This document shows, piece by piece, positions 19,881 to 27,923 of a stretch of 52,120 nt of DNA. Below the pieces are notes generated by a model. It was not told where the DNA came from and searched no databases. It saw only the letters and a list, made by a program, of their open reading frames with translations. The DNA is from a virus, in the IMG/VR virus record IMGVR_UViG_3300021963_000173, positions 1-52,120 of that record, one strand, 5' to 3'. How positions within the stretch are numbered: the first letter of the stretch is position 1; each line of letters opens with the position of its first letter. Position numbers and translations under genes: made by a program.

Positions 19881-21662
19881 TTATACGCTTTGTGCTACAT
19901 TACCATCTCTGTCAGTTTTTATAGGTTTGAATTGTTCTGGATCAAGACTTTCATGATGATCCCACGGTTCATGTGTTGGCACTCGCAACATAATACTTCT
20001 TATATCTGGTTGACGATAATAATTGTTGTTCTCCCAACCTTTCTGTATGCCCTCAGTAGCGTTCCTGTCAGCTTCTCTGTAAGGTAATACATAAGTGTCT
20101 AATACTGGGGCAACGGTGGCAGCTTCCGGCAAGATTGTCAGTGCTTCTAACGCATTAAGAAGATTAGTTTCAGAACTTAGAGACTCTGGAGCTGGAGTAG
20201 GTCCGTTCATATCTATCAGTGTGGCACGCTCAATATGGGCACCACCTGCATTAAAGACGTTAGCGCCGCCTGCTGAAATATAGTTTGCACCACCAGTATC
20301 AACAACAAATTCACCAATACTTTGTATATTTGTTGCGGCTCCAGAAATGACACTTAATCCTAATCCAGATCTTATATTCATTTCTAATAAAGATTGCATT
20401 TTAAAATCTGTGGTCGCATACATGTTTATATTTCCAGTTAAGGCATATAAATCAATACCAGAAGTTAACGGGTTTAAAGGATTTACTTGTGAGGTAAGAC
20501 GAATTTTTCCTCCACAATTTAAGTTAACATGGCTCTTGGCAGAAAAATTACAATCAAGTCCTGCATATCCTTCTACTATGCCCCCTGCTTCTAAATGTAA
20601 TGAACCCCTAGTGGCAACAATATTAACATTGTTACCTGCTTCCATGTTAATATTTCTATCTGCACGGAAGTTAAAATCAAACTCTGTATGAATACTAACA
20701 CTATCTGCGGCAAAGATGTCAATTTTACCGTCACTGGTAAACTCCATCCATGCAGTTCCCTTACTATTACAAATATAAATTAAATCTGCACTATTATGTA
20801 ATAATATTTGATGACCAGTTCTAGTTCTAATCCTAACATGCTCGTCTAATATACCCTCTTTTTTTGTTTTTTCATCTTTACCAATGTATCCATCATCCAT
20901 GACAAATTGTGTGCCACCTTCTCTTTCAGTATAAACGTCAAATGTTTGATTTTCTGGGCCTACTGAATACGACTTGCCTTTAACTCTAACAGGTCCTGGT
21001 GTTGAAATTCCATAAACATTACTGATAGCGTCTCGACGAGCACTGCTGGTTGTAATTCCTCGAATAGGATCTTTTAATAAGCCCTGTGTTGCCAGTCTTA
21101 GCGCAAAAGGATGTATTGGTCTTTTAACTGCATCAACTGAATCTAATCTTTGATCTCTAATTCTTCTATTAACTTCCATAACTGGAACATTGTCTGTACC
21201 AATTTTAGTTTTTTCTTGTGGGGTTAACTCTACTGCTTTAGATGCCGCAAGTCCTGGCACCATATGATTGATTCCGCCTTCAGGAACACATCCAATCCAA
21301 AAACATCTATTTGCAGTATTGTTTTCAATGAATATTACAACAACCTTGGTACCAACATCTGGAGGCACAAACCACATGCCATAGCTTGACTGTGTGCTCT
21401 TCCAATCTCTATTGTTTGGGTCCATGGCATCATAAGGAGTATATCCAAAAAATGATGGCAAATACTCAGCAGTATATTCTACCAAATCAGCTTGTTTTTT
21501 ACCTTTAACTGCTCCTCTATATAGCACAACCTTTAGTGCGCCCATTTTTCCGCCATCAAGAATGTCAACTACCTCAGCAATTACTGGACCTTGTTTACCT
21601 ATTAGGTCACGTATTTCACTATTAGGTAATTCAGACGATACCCCTAACTCTTTTGAACTCAT
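19881..21662 (-). CDS. 5: Baseplate hub spike protein gp5-like, no lysozyme domain (593 aa)
   Basis: Residues 25-130 look like the OB-fold of gp5/VgrG spikes (GPVIAEVVDILDGGKMG, SYGMWFVPPDVGTKVVVIFI, RCFWIGCVPEGG). Residues of about 225-300 include TFDVYTEREGGTQFVMDDG and HVRIRTRTGHQILLHNS, the GxQ-type entry into the spike. Roughly 300-480 consists of short alternating repeats (IHTEFDFNFRADRNINMEAG, GNINMYATTDFKMQSLLEMN) expected for the triple-stranded beta-helix. T4 gp5 (575 aa) has a lysozyme between the OB-fold and helix; here the central segment shows no lysozyme motif that I can recognise. It overlaps the upstream 374-residue gene by ATGA and is followed by gp25. The C-terminal 110 residues are proline-rich and unlike the helix. 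Confidence 0.85.
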   Translation of the reverse strand: MSSKELGVSSELPNSEIRDLIGKQGPVIAEVVDILDGGKMGALKVVLYRGAVKGKKQADLVEYTAEYLPSFFGYTPYDAMDPNNRDWKSTQSSYGMWFVPPDVGTKVVVIFIENNTANRCFWIGCVPEGGINHMVPGLAASKAVELTPQEKTKIGTDNVPVMEVNRRIRDQRLDSVDAVKRPIHPFALRLATQGLLKDPIRGITTSSARRDAISNVYGISTPGPVRVKGKSYSVGPENQTFDVYTEREGGTQFVMDDGYIGKDEKTKKEGILDEHVRIRTRTGHQILLHNSADLIYICNSKGTAWMEFTSDGKIDIFAADSVSIHTEFDFNFRADRNINMEAGNNVNIVATRGSLHLEAGGIVEGYAGLDCNFSAKSHVNLNCGGKIRLTSQVNPLNPLTSGIDLYALTGNINMYATTDFKMQSLLEMNIRSGLGLSVISGAATNIQSIGEFVVDTGGANYISAGGANVFNAGGAHIERATLIDMNGPTPAPESLSSETNLLNALEALTILPEAATVAPVLDTYVLPYREADRNATEGIQKGWENNNYYRQPDIRSIMLRVPTHEPWDHHESLDPEQFKPIKTDRDGNVAQSV

Positions 21663-22783
21663 GACTGATATTCTCCTGGCTTACATAGAAGATCATCTAA
21701 AGGATTGGTTCTAGGTATTAAACCTGCCCTGCTAATATCCTTACTGAGTACTGTTATGTCATTAACGACTTTTGAACTTGCTGTTATCAACCTATCTTGT
21801 ACTTGTCTAACTGAAGAATTTGTTTGTGTGACTGTTGGGAAGTTAGTAATGTTTAGATCCTGATCTAATTCAACTGATGCTACGCCAGAAGTATATAAAT
21901 TATATGGGTTGTATGTTCCTAGTAAATTAGTTATTTGATCATCAGTTAACGCCAAATTTGGTGTTGTTCCTGGACCAAATGGAATAGTAATTGTTGGAAC
22001 TTGCAAATCTATTTGTGAAAAAAATCCACCGGGAACAGTAATTGTTTGAGGGTCAACATCTGCATTAATAGGATCATTACCAATAAAAGCCGCAGGCGGT
22101 CTTCCAGAATAAAAACCATCAGTACATCCTGGAATAAAAGGTATGTAAGGCAATAATATTGGTGGAGGGAACTTATACTGCAAATATTCTCTTAACTTTG
22201 CTAGGAACTGAGTTAAGGGATTATTAATTAAAATATTCAAACCAATAGTTTTGTTGATTAGATCTCTAACTTGTTCTAGTGCTGCCTTAACTGGCGGTGG
22301 CAATGATATCCATCCTTGTCTAATTAATTTTGCAATCAACGATGCTGCCAACAAAGGATTTTTTAAAAAACATTTGAATAAATTTTCAATGCTTGAAACT
22401 GCTGATTTGACATAATTTTTAATAGCATTTATTTTTCCTCTTAACACTTGTAATAAAAAATTAATTCCTTGACTAGCACCAAATAAAGTTGCCAATGAAA
22501 CTCCTGCATCTATTGTAATATATTTTGGTTGTGGTGTTGGATCAGCAGGCGAATTGCTTAGTCCAAAAATACCTAAAATTCCTTGTATAATTGCAGATAC
22601 TTGAGCTAATTGTGGTATCGCACTAAGTGATCCGCTAATATTAATTCCAAACGTACCATCGGCTTGTAAAGAAAAATTAATAAATCGTCCAGGTGTGCCA
22701 CCCTGTAGAGATTTGGCGTACAGCCCGCCAGTTGTATCTTTTTCTATCCTAAACCAATTTGTTGGAGCACTTGCTACTGTCAT
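21659..22783 (-). CDS. Unknown baseplate-region protein (374 aa)
   Basis: I do not recognise a family. The first 60 residues are beta-like (TNWFRIEKDTTGGLYAKSLQ, GTFGINISGSLSAIPQLAQV). Residues of about 60-190 hold several hydrophobic, possibly amphipathic helices, including SLATLFGASQGINFLLQVL and NPLLAASLIAKLIRQGW. Then comes a proline-rich stretch (KFPPPILLPYIPFIPG) and a polar C-terminus. There is no signal peptide. It is locked between the hub-like gene (10-base gap, AAAGGA before its ATG) and gp5 (ATGA overlap), so it is almost certainly made with the hub and spike. A membrane-active or hub-plug role would fit the hydrophobic helices, but that is speculation. Confidence 0.6.
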   Translation of the reverse strand: MTVASAPTNWFRIEKDTTGGLYAKSLQGGTPGRFINFSLQADGTFGINISGSLSAIPQLAQVSAIIQGILGIFGLSNSPADPTPQPKYITIDAGVSLATLFGASQGINFLLQVLRGKINAIKNYVKSAVSSIENLFKCFLKNPLLAASLIAKLIRQGWISLPPPVKAALEQVRDLINKTIGLNILINNPLTQFLAKLREYLQYKFPPPILLPYIPFIPGCTDGFYSGRPPAAFIGNDPINADVDPQTITVPGGFFSQIDLQVPTITIPFGPGTTPNLALTDDQITNLLGTYNPYNLYTSGVASVELDQDLNITNFPTVTQTNSSVRQVQDRLITASSKVVNDITVLSKDISRAGLIPRTNPLDDLLCKPGEYQS

Positions 22784-22793
22784 CTTAAATCCT

Positions 22794-24857
22794 TTATCTT
22801 CTAATACTTAAATCAATTTTTTGTTCACTAAATCTGTCGCCCGTATTCAACGAGTCTAACTGTGCTAATAATGCCATATCTTGTTGTGTATTTCTATTGC
22901 CTTTTAATTTTTGCTTGAACGTGCCATTTTGAAAGAAAGATTCAATTTCTATTACAGTATAATGTGCGCTATACGAAGCTAATCTTCTTGATTCGCCTTC
23001 ATTAGCCGCAATAAAACCATCGTTGTTTACATCAGTAGGCGCATAACATAAAACCCTAATCACTGGATCCACTGTTCTTATTGCTATACCACCGTCAACA
23101 GTAAACAACCCACCTTCTGGACTAGTACTCACTTTGGCAGCTTTATCAATATATTGTGTGCCTAACCACATTGGATCTCCTAATATTTCTAAATTCAACA
23201 TTACTTGTTCATATGGATTATTAATAATTTTACTAATATCTCTTGAAATATCAAAAAGTGGATTAGTCTCTGATCCTGACCTCACTTGATCTTGTTTTGC
23301 AGAGCCGCCTGTAGGTGTAAAGGCTGTAGTAGAACCAACAGGAGTGTTTGTTCTAAAAGCAACAACTCCGGTAGGTGCTTTCACTACATTTCCGTCTTCA
23401 GTTTTAGACGGATTTGAAGAACCCTGTGTCTCTGGCTTTTTACCATAATTTGGAGTTATTAGTTTAGTCCACAATTGATTGAAATTAATATTGAGTGACG
23501 TTATATCTTTGTTATTGCCTGTGTAGTTCCATTCGTAAATCCTCGCTGTTAGTTTTTCATAATCTTTAGCAGGAGCGATAAATGAAGGGACAAAAATACT
23601 TGTCAATTTAGTATAATGAACTTTTCTTGGAACAATATAATAAGTGATTATTTTTTGAAAGGTCGATAATTCTGGTATCCATTCTCCATTTTCAACTTCA
23701 GGAATAATTCTCCACCAATCCAACTGTCCATCTTCTTTATTATATTCGCCTTCAAATTTCTTTTTTACTTTATCTACTAGATAATAACTGTCAACAATAA
23801 TGCTATCGATCATTGTTAATATACCCATTCTTCCGTCAAGAGTTAGTGTAATTTCTGGTTGTTCTGCGTTGTCTGCTCCTGTTCTTTCTCCAATTGATCT
23901 AGACACTTTGTATAAACTTTTGTCTTTTAAAAATTCTCTAACACCAGAATCTTGAGCCGAGTCAAACATCCTAGTACCTTTTATTTTACCAGTAACTATT
24001 TCTGAATTTTCATCAACGGGATTATTTTGATCATCAACAAATAAAATTTCAACTTTAGTAGGAACAATGTCAGAATCTTTTTTCTTAGATTCTCCTATAC
24101 CATTTAAAGCATTTTGTAATGACGCTATCATATCTCCAACTGTTTTACCTTTTAACTTAATTGACTCTGGTATAATGTTAACGTCATCTAATTTAGCAAC
24201 CTCACTTGTTGGCATTGCTGTTAGTTCGTACTTGGTTCCTTCACTAGTCAAACTTGCTGTTAAAGATACTACCGCTAACGTATAATATCTAGTAGAATAT
24301 GGTACTACTTCTGGCTCTTCTGAATTTTCTCTGTACCCTACAAAATCAATTTTTAATACGAATGCGGCATTTTTATCAAGTGTATAATATCCTTTGGCAG
24401 CAAGACCAGTCATAATAGATGTTAGAAATGTATCCATACTATATGGTTCTACAATTTTTAATTTGATCTGTGTTCCCCAATCTCTGCCGCCAGATGACAT
24501 AGAGCTTCTAATATAAAGATCTTCTAAATAAAAATCAAATTTATTTCTATTACCATAAGCAACCATATTAACAAAAGATTGCAATTTATTAAGTGTTTCG
24601 CTACCGCTAGGTGTGATTCCGTCAACGTTTTTGCCGTGACTTTGGAATACTATATAATCAAATCCATTTGTTTTATAAGATTGAGTTTTCTTCTCTTGAG
24701 CAGATACTACAGCTAAAGTAACTCTATAATTAAAAGTACGGTATTGATGTAGTATATTATTGGCAGGAAAAGGATTACCAAATACCATTGTATTTAGAAA
24801 ATCTCTTTTAGCATTTGATATTACTTGTCCAATATCTAAATTGTTTCTAGTTATCAT
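22794..24857 (-). CDS. Probable baseplate hub-like protein with calcium loop (687 aa)
   Basis: The first 200 residues resemble a tail-tube/hub barrel: ILHQYRTFNYRVTLAVVSA, FDYIVFQSHGKNVDG, FDFYLEDLYIRSS, IKLKIVEPYSMDTFLTSIM and FVLKIDFVGYRE, a layout seen in hub proteins that match six-fold tube to three-fold spike. The middle (about 330-470) is also beta-rich. Near residue 609 is DVNNDGFIAANE, with acidic/amide ligands at loop positions 1, 3, 5 and 12, an EF-hand/dockerin-type calcium loop. It overlaps gp53 by ATGA and lies two genes before gp5, the right place for a gp27-type hub. I infer the hub role from context and shape; T4 gp27 is only 391 residues. Confidence 0.6.
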   Translation of the reverse strand: MITRNNLDIGQVISNAKRDFLNTMVFGNPFPANNILHQYRTFNYRVTLAVVSAQEKKTQSYKTNGFDYIVFQSHGKNVDGITPSGSETLNKLQSFVNMVAYGNRNKFDFYLEDLYIRSSMSSGGRDWGTQIKLKIVEPYSMDTFLTSIMTGLAAKGYYTLDKNAAFVLKIDFVGYRENSEEPEVVPYSTRYYTLAVVSLTASLTSEGTKYELTAMPTSEVAKLDDVNIIPESIKLKGKTVGDMIASLQNALNGIGESKKKDSDIVPTKVEILFVDDQNNPVDENSEIVTGKIKGTRMFDSAQDSGVREFLKDKSLYKVSRSIGERTGADNAEQPEITLTLDGRMGILTMIDSIIVDSYYLVDKVKKKFEGEYNKEDGQLDWWRIIPEVENGEWIPELSTFQKIITYYIVPRKVHYTKLTSIFVPSFIAPAKDYEKLTARIYEWNYTGNNKDITSLNINFNQLWTKLITPNYGKKPETQGSSNPSKTEDGNVVKAPTGVVAFRTNTPVGSTTAFTPTGGSAKQDQVRSGSETNPLFDISRDISKIINNPYEQVMLNLEILGDPMWLGTQYIDKAAKVSTSPEGGLFTVDGGIAIRTVDPVIRVLCYAPTDVNNDGFIAANEGESRRLASYSAHYTVIEIESFFQNGTFKQKLKGNRNTQQDMALLAQLDSLNTGDRFSEQKIDLSIRR

Positions 24858-25168
24858 GTTTTTCCTGCGCCTAATAATGTTAATAATTTTTGTTTTTGTG
24901 GAATGTAAATTTTTAATCCTGATACTAAATCATATATTGGGTCTTTAATAACGTTGGGATTTCTAACTGCAAACACCCACCAAAGTCTAGGATCACCATA
25001 TGCATCATTTGCAAGCAGGTCTGGTCTGTGTTGATATTGACTTGGTAATTCTACCATGACATCATCGTCAAGTGCGGGCACTGCTCTAGGTGTCCAAATA
25101 TCTAAATAATATCCATTAAATTCAGTATCTCGATAAGGAGAATAATTTGAATATTGTGCGTTTATCAT
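24854..25168 (-). CDS. 53: Baseplate wedge protein gp53-like (104 aa)
   Basis: The central and C-terminal motifs are diagnostic: LPSQYQHRPDLLANDAYGDP, RLWWVFAVRNPNVIKDPIYD and SGLKIYIPQKQKLLTLLG, the LysM-like core of the gp53 family that binds the wedge ring together. T4 gp53 is 196 residues; only the LysM-like part is clear here, so this is a short version, as in other marine relatives. It begins in an ATGA overlap with the tube-cap gene and ends in another with the hub-like gene, so translation is probably coupled through all three. Confidence 0.88.
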   Translation of the reverse strand: MINAQYSNYSPYRDTEFNGYYLDIWTPRAVPALDDDVMVELPSQYQHRPDLLANDAYGDPRLWWVFAVRNPNVIKDPIYDLVSGLKIYIPQKQKLLTLLGAGKT

Positions 25169-25923
25169 AGATAACCTCTTCTTGGTAATTGACTATTAAG
25201 GAATGCGTCAACTCCAAATCTAGACATTTCTGCTCTGCTGTATACAGGTATTAATGTCATTGATATTGTACTCATTGTTGGAACTTTATTTTCAATTCCA
25301 TCAAAACTAAATCCTGTGGTATAGTCCACATCAGATGGAAGATCTACACTATAACTACCTACTACTACTGGAACATTTTCATAAATGTCTGTACCATAAG
25401 CATTAAACCTACATATAGGAGGTGGGGCTCCTGGTACACTGTCATTACCCGTCTGCATTTTAGTGATTGCTCTAAGTGCATTCAGTGTGGCTACATAATA
25501 ATATGCTTCTTGTTGTGACTGTACTGGAAATTGTCCTGACACTTGTATGGTTCCAACATCACCATTAGAGAAAGAGTAAACTTGATAATTATTATGCTGA
25601 AGGGTAGATGCTACCCAATTAGCTTTGATGTCTTGCTTGATTGAAGGAGTCACCGGGAAATAAATGCCTCCCCAACCTAATTTATCATTACCTAGCATTT
25701 GTAATTTTGTTCCGGCGGCCCAGTATTTTCTAGGTATACTTAGATATACTCTATTTTTAATGCTGGACTCTGTGCCCAACCTTGCAAAACCAATCTTAAA
25801 GGTTGTACCAGTAATTCTACCGTTCGCAGCCTGCTGTATCAAATTTGTACCGTATACCTGTGGCGGAAAGGTATCTTGAAACTGTGCAAGACCATTTGTT
25901 AAACTGTCGACTATATCACCCAT
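25165..25923 (-). CDS. 48: Baseplate tail-tube cap/initiator, gp48-type (252 aa)
   Basis: The C-terminal half carries conserved-looking segments: PVQSQQEAYYYVATLNALRA, PPPICRFNAYG, VPVVVGSYSVDLPSDVDYT and MTLIPVYSRAEMSRFGVDAF, ending QLPRRGYL. In T4 gp48 and gp54 cap the hub and nucleate tube growth; I favour gp48, although the two families are related. The frame extends upstream to a TTG at 25956, but the ATG at 25921-25923 has GGGAG about 10 bases before it and a late octamer 18 bases upstream, so I use the ATG. It is the first gene of the leftward baseplate block. Confidence 0.75.
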   Translation of the reverse strand: MGDIVDSLTNGLAQFQDTFPPQVYGTNLIQQAANGRITGTTFKIGFARLGTESSIKNRVYLSIPRKYWAAGTKLQMLGNDKLGWGGIYFPVTPSIKQDIKANWVASTLQHNNYQVYSFSNGDVGTIQVSGQFPVQSQQEAYYYVATLNALRAITKMQTGNDSVPGAPPPICRFNAYGTDIYENVPVVVGSYSVDLPSDVDYTTGFSFDGIENKVPTMSTISMTLIPVYSRAEMSRFGVDAFLNSQLPRRGYL

Positions 25924-25941
25924 TTTGTTTAATCTCCCAAC

Positions 25942-25949
25942 ATATTTAT
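25942..25949 (-). promoter_or_regulatory. Late promoter octamer ATAAATAT for the baseplate operon
   Basis: Minus-strand octamer 18 bases before the tube-cap ATG, with GGGAG in between. It directly adjoins the -35 box of the opposite-facing gp55 promoter (base 25949 next to 25950). Confidence 0.65.
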
Positions 25950-25978
25950 TTGACAAAATTAAGTGCGTAGTTTATAAT
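25950..25978 (+). promoter_or_regulatory. Perfect sigma-70 promoter driving gp55-gp47-gp46
   Basis: TTGACA at 25950-25955, a 17-base spacer, TATAAT at 25973-25978: both boxes and spacing match the bacterial housekeeping consensus exactly. The expected start is near 25985. AGGAG follows at 25988-25992, 12 bases before the gp55 ATG, a slightly long spacing. This is the form expected for a phage early promoter read by unmodified host polymerase. Confidence 0.85.
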
Positions 25979-26004
25979 ATAAGGAATAGGAGTCTATAAT
26001 AATA

Positions 26005-26901
26005 ATGACAATAACGACTGCAACAACTACGAAGCGCAACAAATATTTGAATAATAAGGATCTATTACTACAGATCCACAGAAGCAAGAATACCTACGGT
26101 TCATTTCTAGACAAGAAATATGAGGATTACGATCTTATCCTAGGCGGTTTAGATAAAATCAATATTAGGACTGTTGCTCAAGCAAAAAAGAATCGAGCGA
26201 AGAGATTGGGGCAACAACTATACGCATCTAAAAAGGCAGCAGGAATTAAGGATGTAAAATTAGTAGACTGTGTAATAGATTATAGGAAAGTACCAAAAGA
26301 AGATGTAGTGTTTAGAATAATGACACACGAACATATTCCTCTTGCGCCTGGTCGTAAGAAAACTGTCAAATCAACTGCTGATGCACACGAGCGTTGTAAC
26401 TTTCCACCATATCAACACTGGGCATTTGATAACAAAGACAACTTAATATGTGTGGGGAAAAGCCATTGGAAAGGCGATTTAAAGAATGGAATTTTTAATA
26501 AGGAGCACGGTCGAATTACAGAAGAACTAGGGCGTATGTTTTTAATGCTGGCAGAACGATATGCCCAGCGAAGCAACTGGCGAGGATATACTTACGTTGA
26601 CGAAATGAAGGGGCAAGCGATTCTTCAACTCAGTCAAATTGGTTTGCAGTTTGACGAATCTAAATCAGAAAATCCATTTGCTTACTATACTGCCGCAGTC
26701 ACTAACAGTTTTACCCGTGTTCTTAATATTGAAAAAAGAAATCAAAATATTCGAGACGATATGTTAGAACAAAACGGGTTGACACCAAGCTTCACTAGAC
26801 AAAATCAACAAGAATATGCAGAAGAAACTGCAAGACAAGCTGCCTTATATAAAGGTATGAGACAAGCAAAAAGTGACGAAGACCCTGATGAGGAGGTTTG
26901 A
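26005..26901 (+). CDS. 55: Late transcription sigma factor gp55-like with N-terminal extension (298 aa)
   Basis: Residues of about 165-265 match T4 gp55: GRMFLMLAERYAQRSNWRGY, then YVDEMKGQAILQL, ENPFAYYTAAVTNSFTRVLN and IEKRNQNIRDDMLEQNG, the sigma region-2-like core that reads TATAAATA promoters. T4 gp55 is 185 residues; here about 130-160 extra basic residues precede the core (KKNRAKRLGQQLYASKK, PLAPGRKKTVKSTADAHERC). The C-terminus is acidic (SDEDPDEEV); T4 gp55 ends in a clamp-binding tail, and I do not see an obvious match. The gene starts the early-type operon behind a perfect sigma-70 promoter and its TGA overlaps the gp47 ATG. Its likely targets are the ATAAATAT octamers elsewhere in this window. 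Confidence 0.88.
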   Translation: MTITTATTTKRNKYLNNKDLLLQIHRSKNTYGSFLDKKYEDYDLILGGLDKINIRTVAQAKKNRAKRLGQQLYASKKAAGIKDVKLVDCVIDYRKVPKEDVVFRIMTHEHIPLAPGRKKTVKSTADAHERCNFPPYQHWAFDNKDNLICVGKSHWKGDLKNGIFNKEHGRITEELGRMFLMLAERYAQRSNWRGYTYVDEMKGQAILQLSQIGLQFDESKSENPFAYYTAAVTNSFTRVLNIEKRNQNIRDDMLEQNGLTPSFTRQNQQEYAEETARQAALYKGMRQAKSDEDPDEEV

Positions 26902-27923
26902 TGAGCAACCTATTTAAAAAAGCTGCCTGTTTTACAGACATACATTTTGGATTAAAAAGTAATAGTAAAACACACAATGAAGATTGCATGGCATTTGTTG
27001 ATTGGTTTATTGACACTGCCAAAAAAGAAGGTGCAGAAACTTGTATTTTCTTAGGTGACTGGCATCATAATCGTAGCACTACAGATGTTAGTACTATGAA
27101 TTATACTGTTAGAGCGTTAGAAAAATTAAATTCTGCATTTGATGTTGTACATATTATTACAGGCAACCACGACCAGTATTATAAAGACAAACGTGATCTT
27201 CACAGTTTAGAGTACGGCAGACTATTTCCTAATATCAATATGGTAAATCATGAATTTACAGAAGGAAATGTTACTATACTTCCTTGGCTTGTTGGCGACG
27301 AGTGGAAACGAATGGAAAAGATCAAAAGTCGTTATATCTTCGGTCACTTTGAACTTCCATTATTCTACATGAATGCAATGGTACAGATGCCAGATCACGG
27401 CGAGTTACAGGCTACACATTTTAAACACCAAGATTATGTTTTTAGTGGACATTTCCACAAACGTCAAAATCAAGACAAGATACATTATATTGGTAATGCC
27501 TTCCCACACAACTATGCAGATAGTTGGGACGATGCACGTGGTATGATGATTTTAGAATGGGATAAAACTCCTCAATATATTGATTGGCCTGATTGCCCTA
27601 AATATCGAACTGTCAAACTCAGTAGACTTTTAGATGAAAAAGACAGTATAATGAAGAGCAAAATGTATTTGAGGGTAACCCTTGATATCGACATCACGTT
27701 TGAAGAAGCAAACTTTATTAAAGAAACTTTCATGAATGAGTTCGATATTAGGGAACTTAGTCTAATCACTGAAAAAGATAACTTAGAAGGACTAATTGAA
27801 GAAGCTACAGATGCAAAATTTGAAAGCGTTGACCAAATTGTAGCAGAACAGATTTTGGCCTTAGAGACTGGAACATACAATACAAATACACTTTTGGCAA
27901 TCTACAACGGACTTCATGTTTAA
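26901..27923 (+). CDS. 47: Recombination endonuclease subunit gp47 (SbcD/Mre11-like, 340 aa)
   Basis: The metallophosphoesterase motifs appear in order: DIHFG, GDWHHN, TGNHDQYY, FGHFELP and SGHFHKRQ, which bind two metal ions. With gp46 it resects DNA ends for recombination-dependent replication and host DNA breakdown. T4 gp47 is 339 residues, so length is normal. The frame can be extended by one TTG codon, but the ATG at 26901 has AGGAGG at 26891-26896 and overlaps the gp55 stop as TGATG, so I use it. Its end overlaps gp46 by 8 bases, so the two subunits are probably coupled in translation. Confidence 0.95.
   Translation: MSNLFKKAACFTDIHFGLKSNSKTHNEDCMAFVDWFIDTAKKEGAETCIFLGDWHHNRSTTDVSTMNYTVRALEKLNSAFDVVHIITGNHDQYYKDKRDLHSLEYGRLFPNINMVNHEFTEGNVTILPWLVGDEWKRMEKIKSRYIFGHFELPLFYMNAMVQMPDHGELQATHFKHQDYVFSGHFHKRQNQDKIHYIGNAFPHNYADSWDDARGMMILEWDKTPQYIDWPDCPKYRTVKLSRLLDEKDSIMKSKMYLRVTLDIDITFEEANFIKETFMNEFDIRELSLITEKDNLEGLIEEATDAKFESVDQIVAEQILALETGTYNTNTLLAIYNGLHV

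Noticed and set aside
25924-25956. TTG start adding 11 residues to the tube-cap protein
   Set aside because: It would begin inside the -35 box/late octamer region and lacks a ribosome site; the ATG at 25923 has GGGAG upstream.
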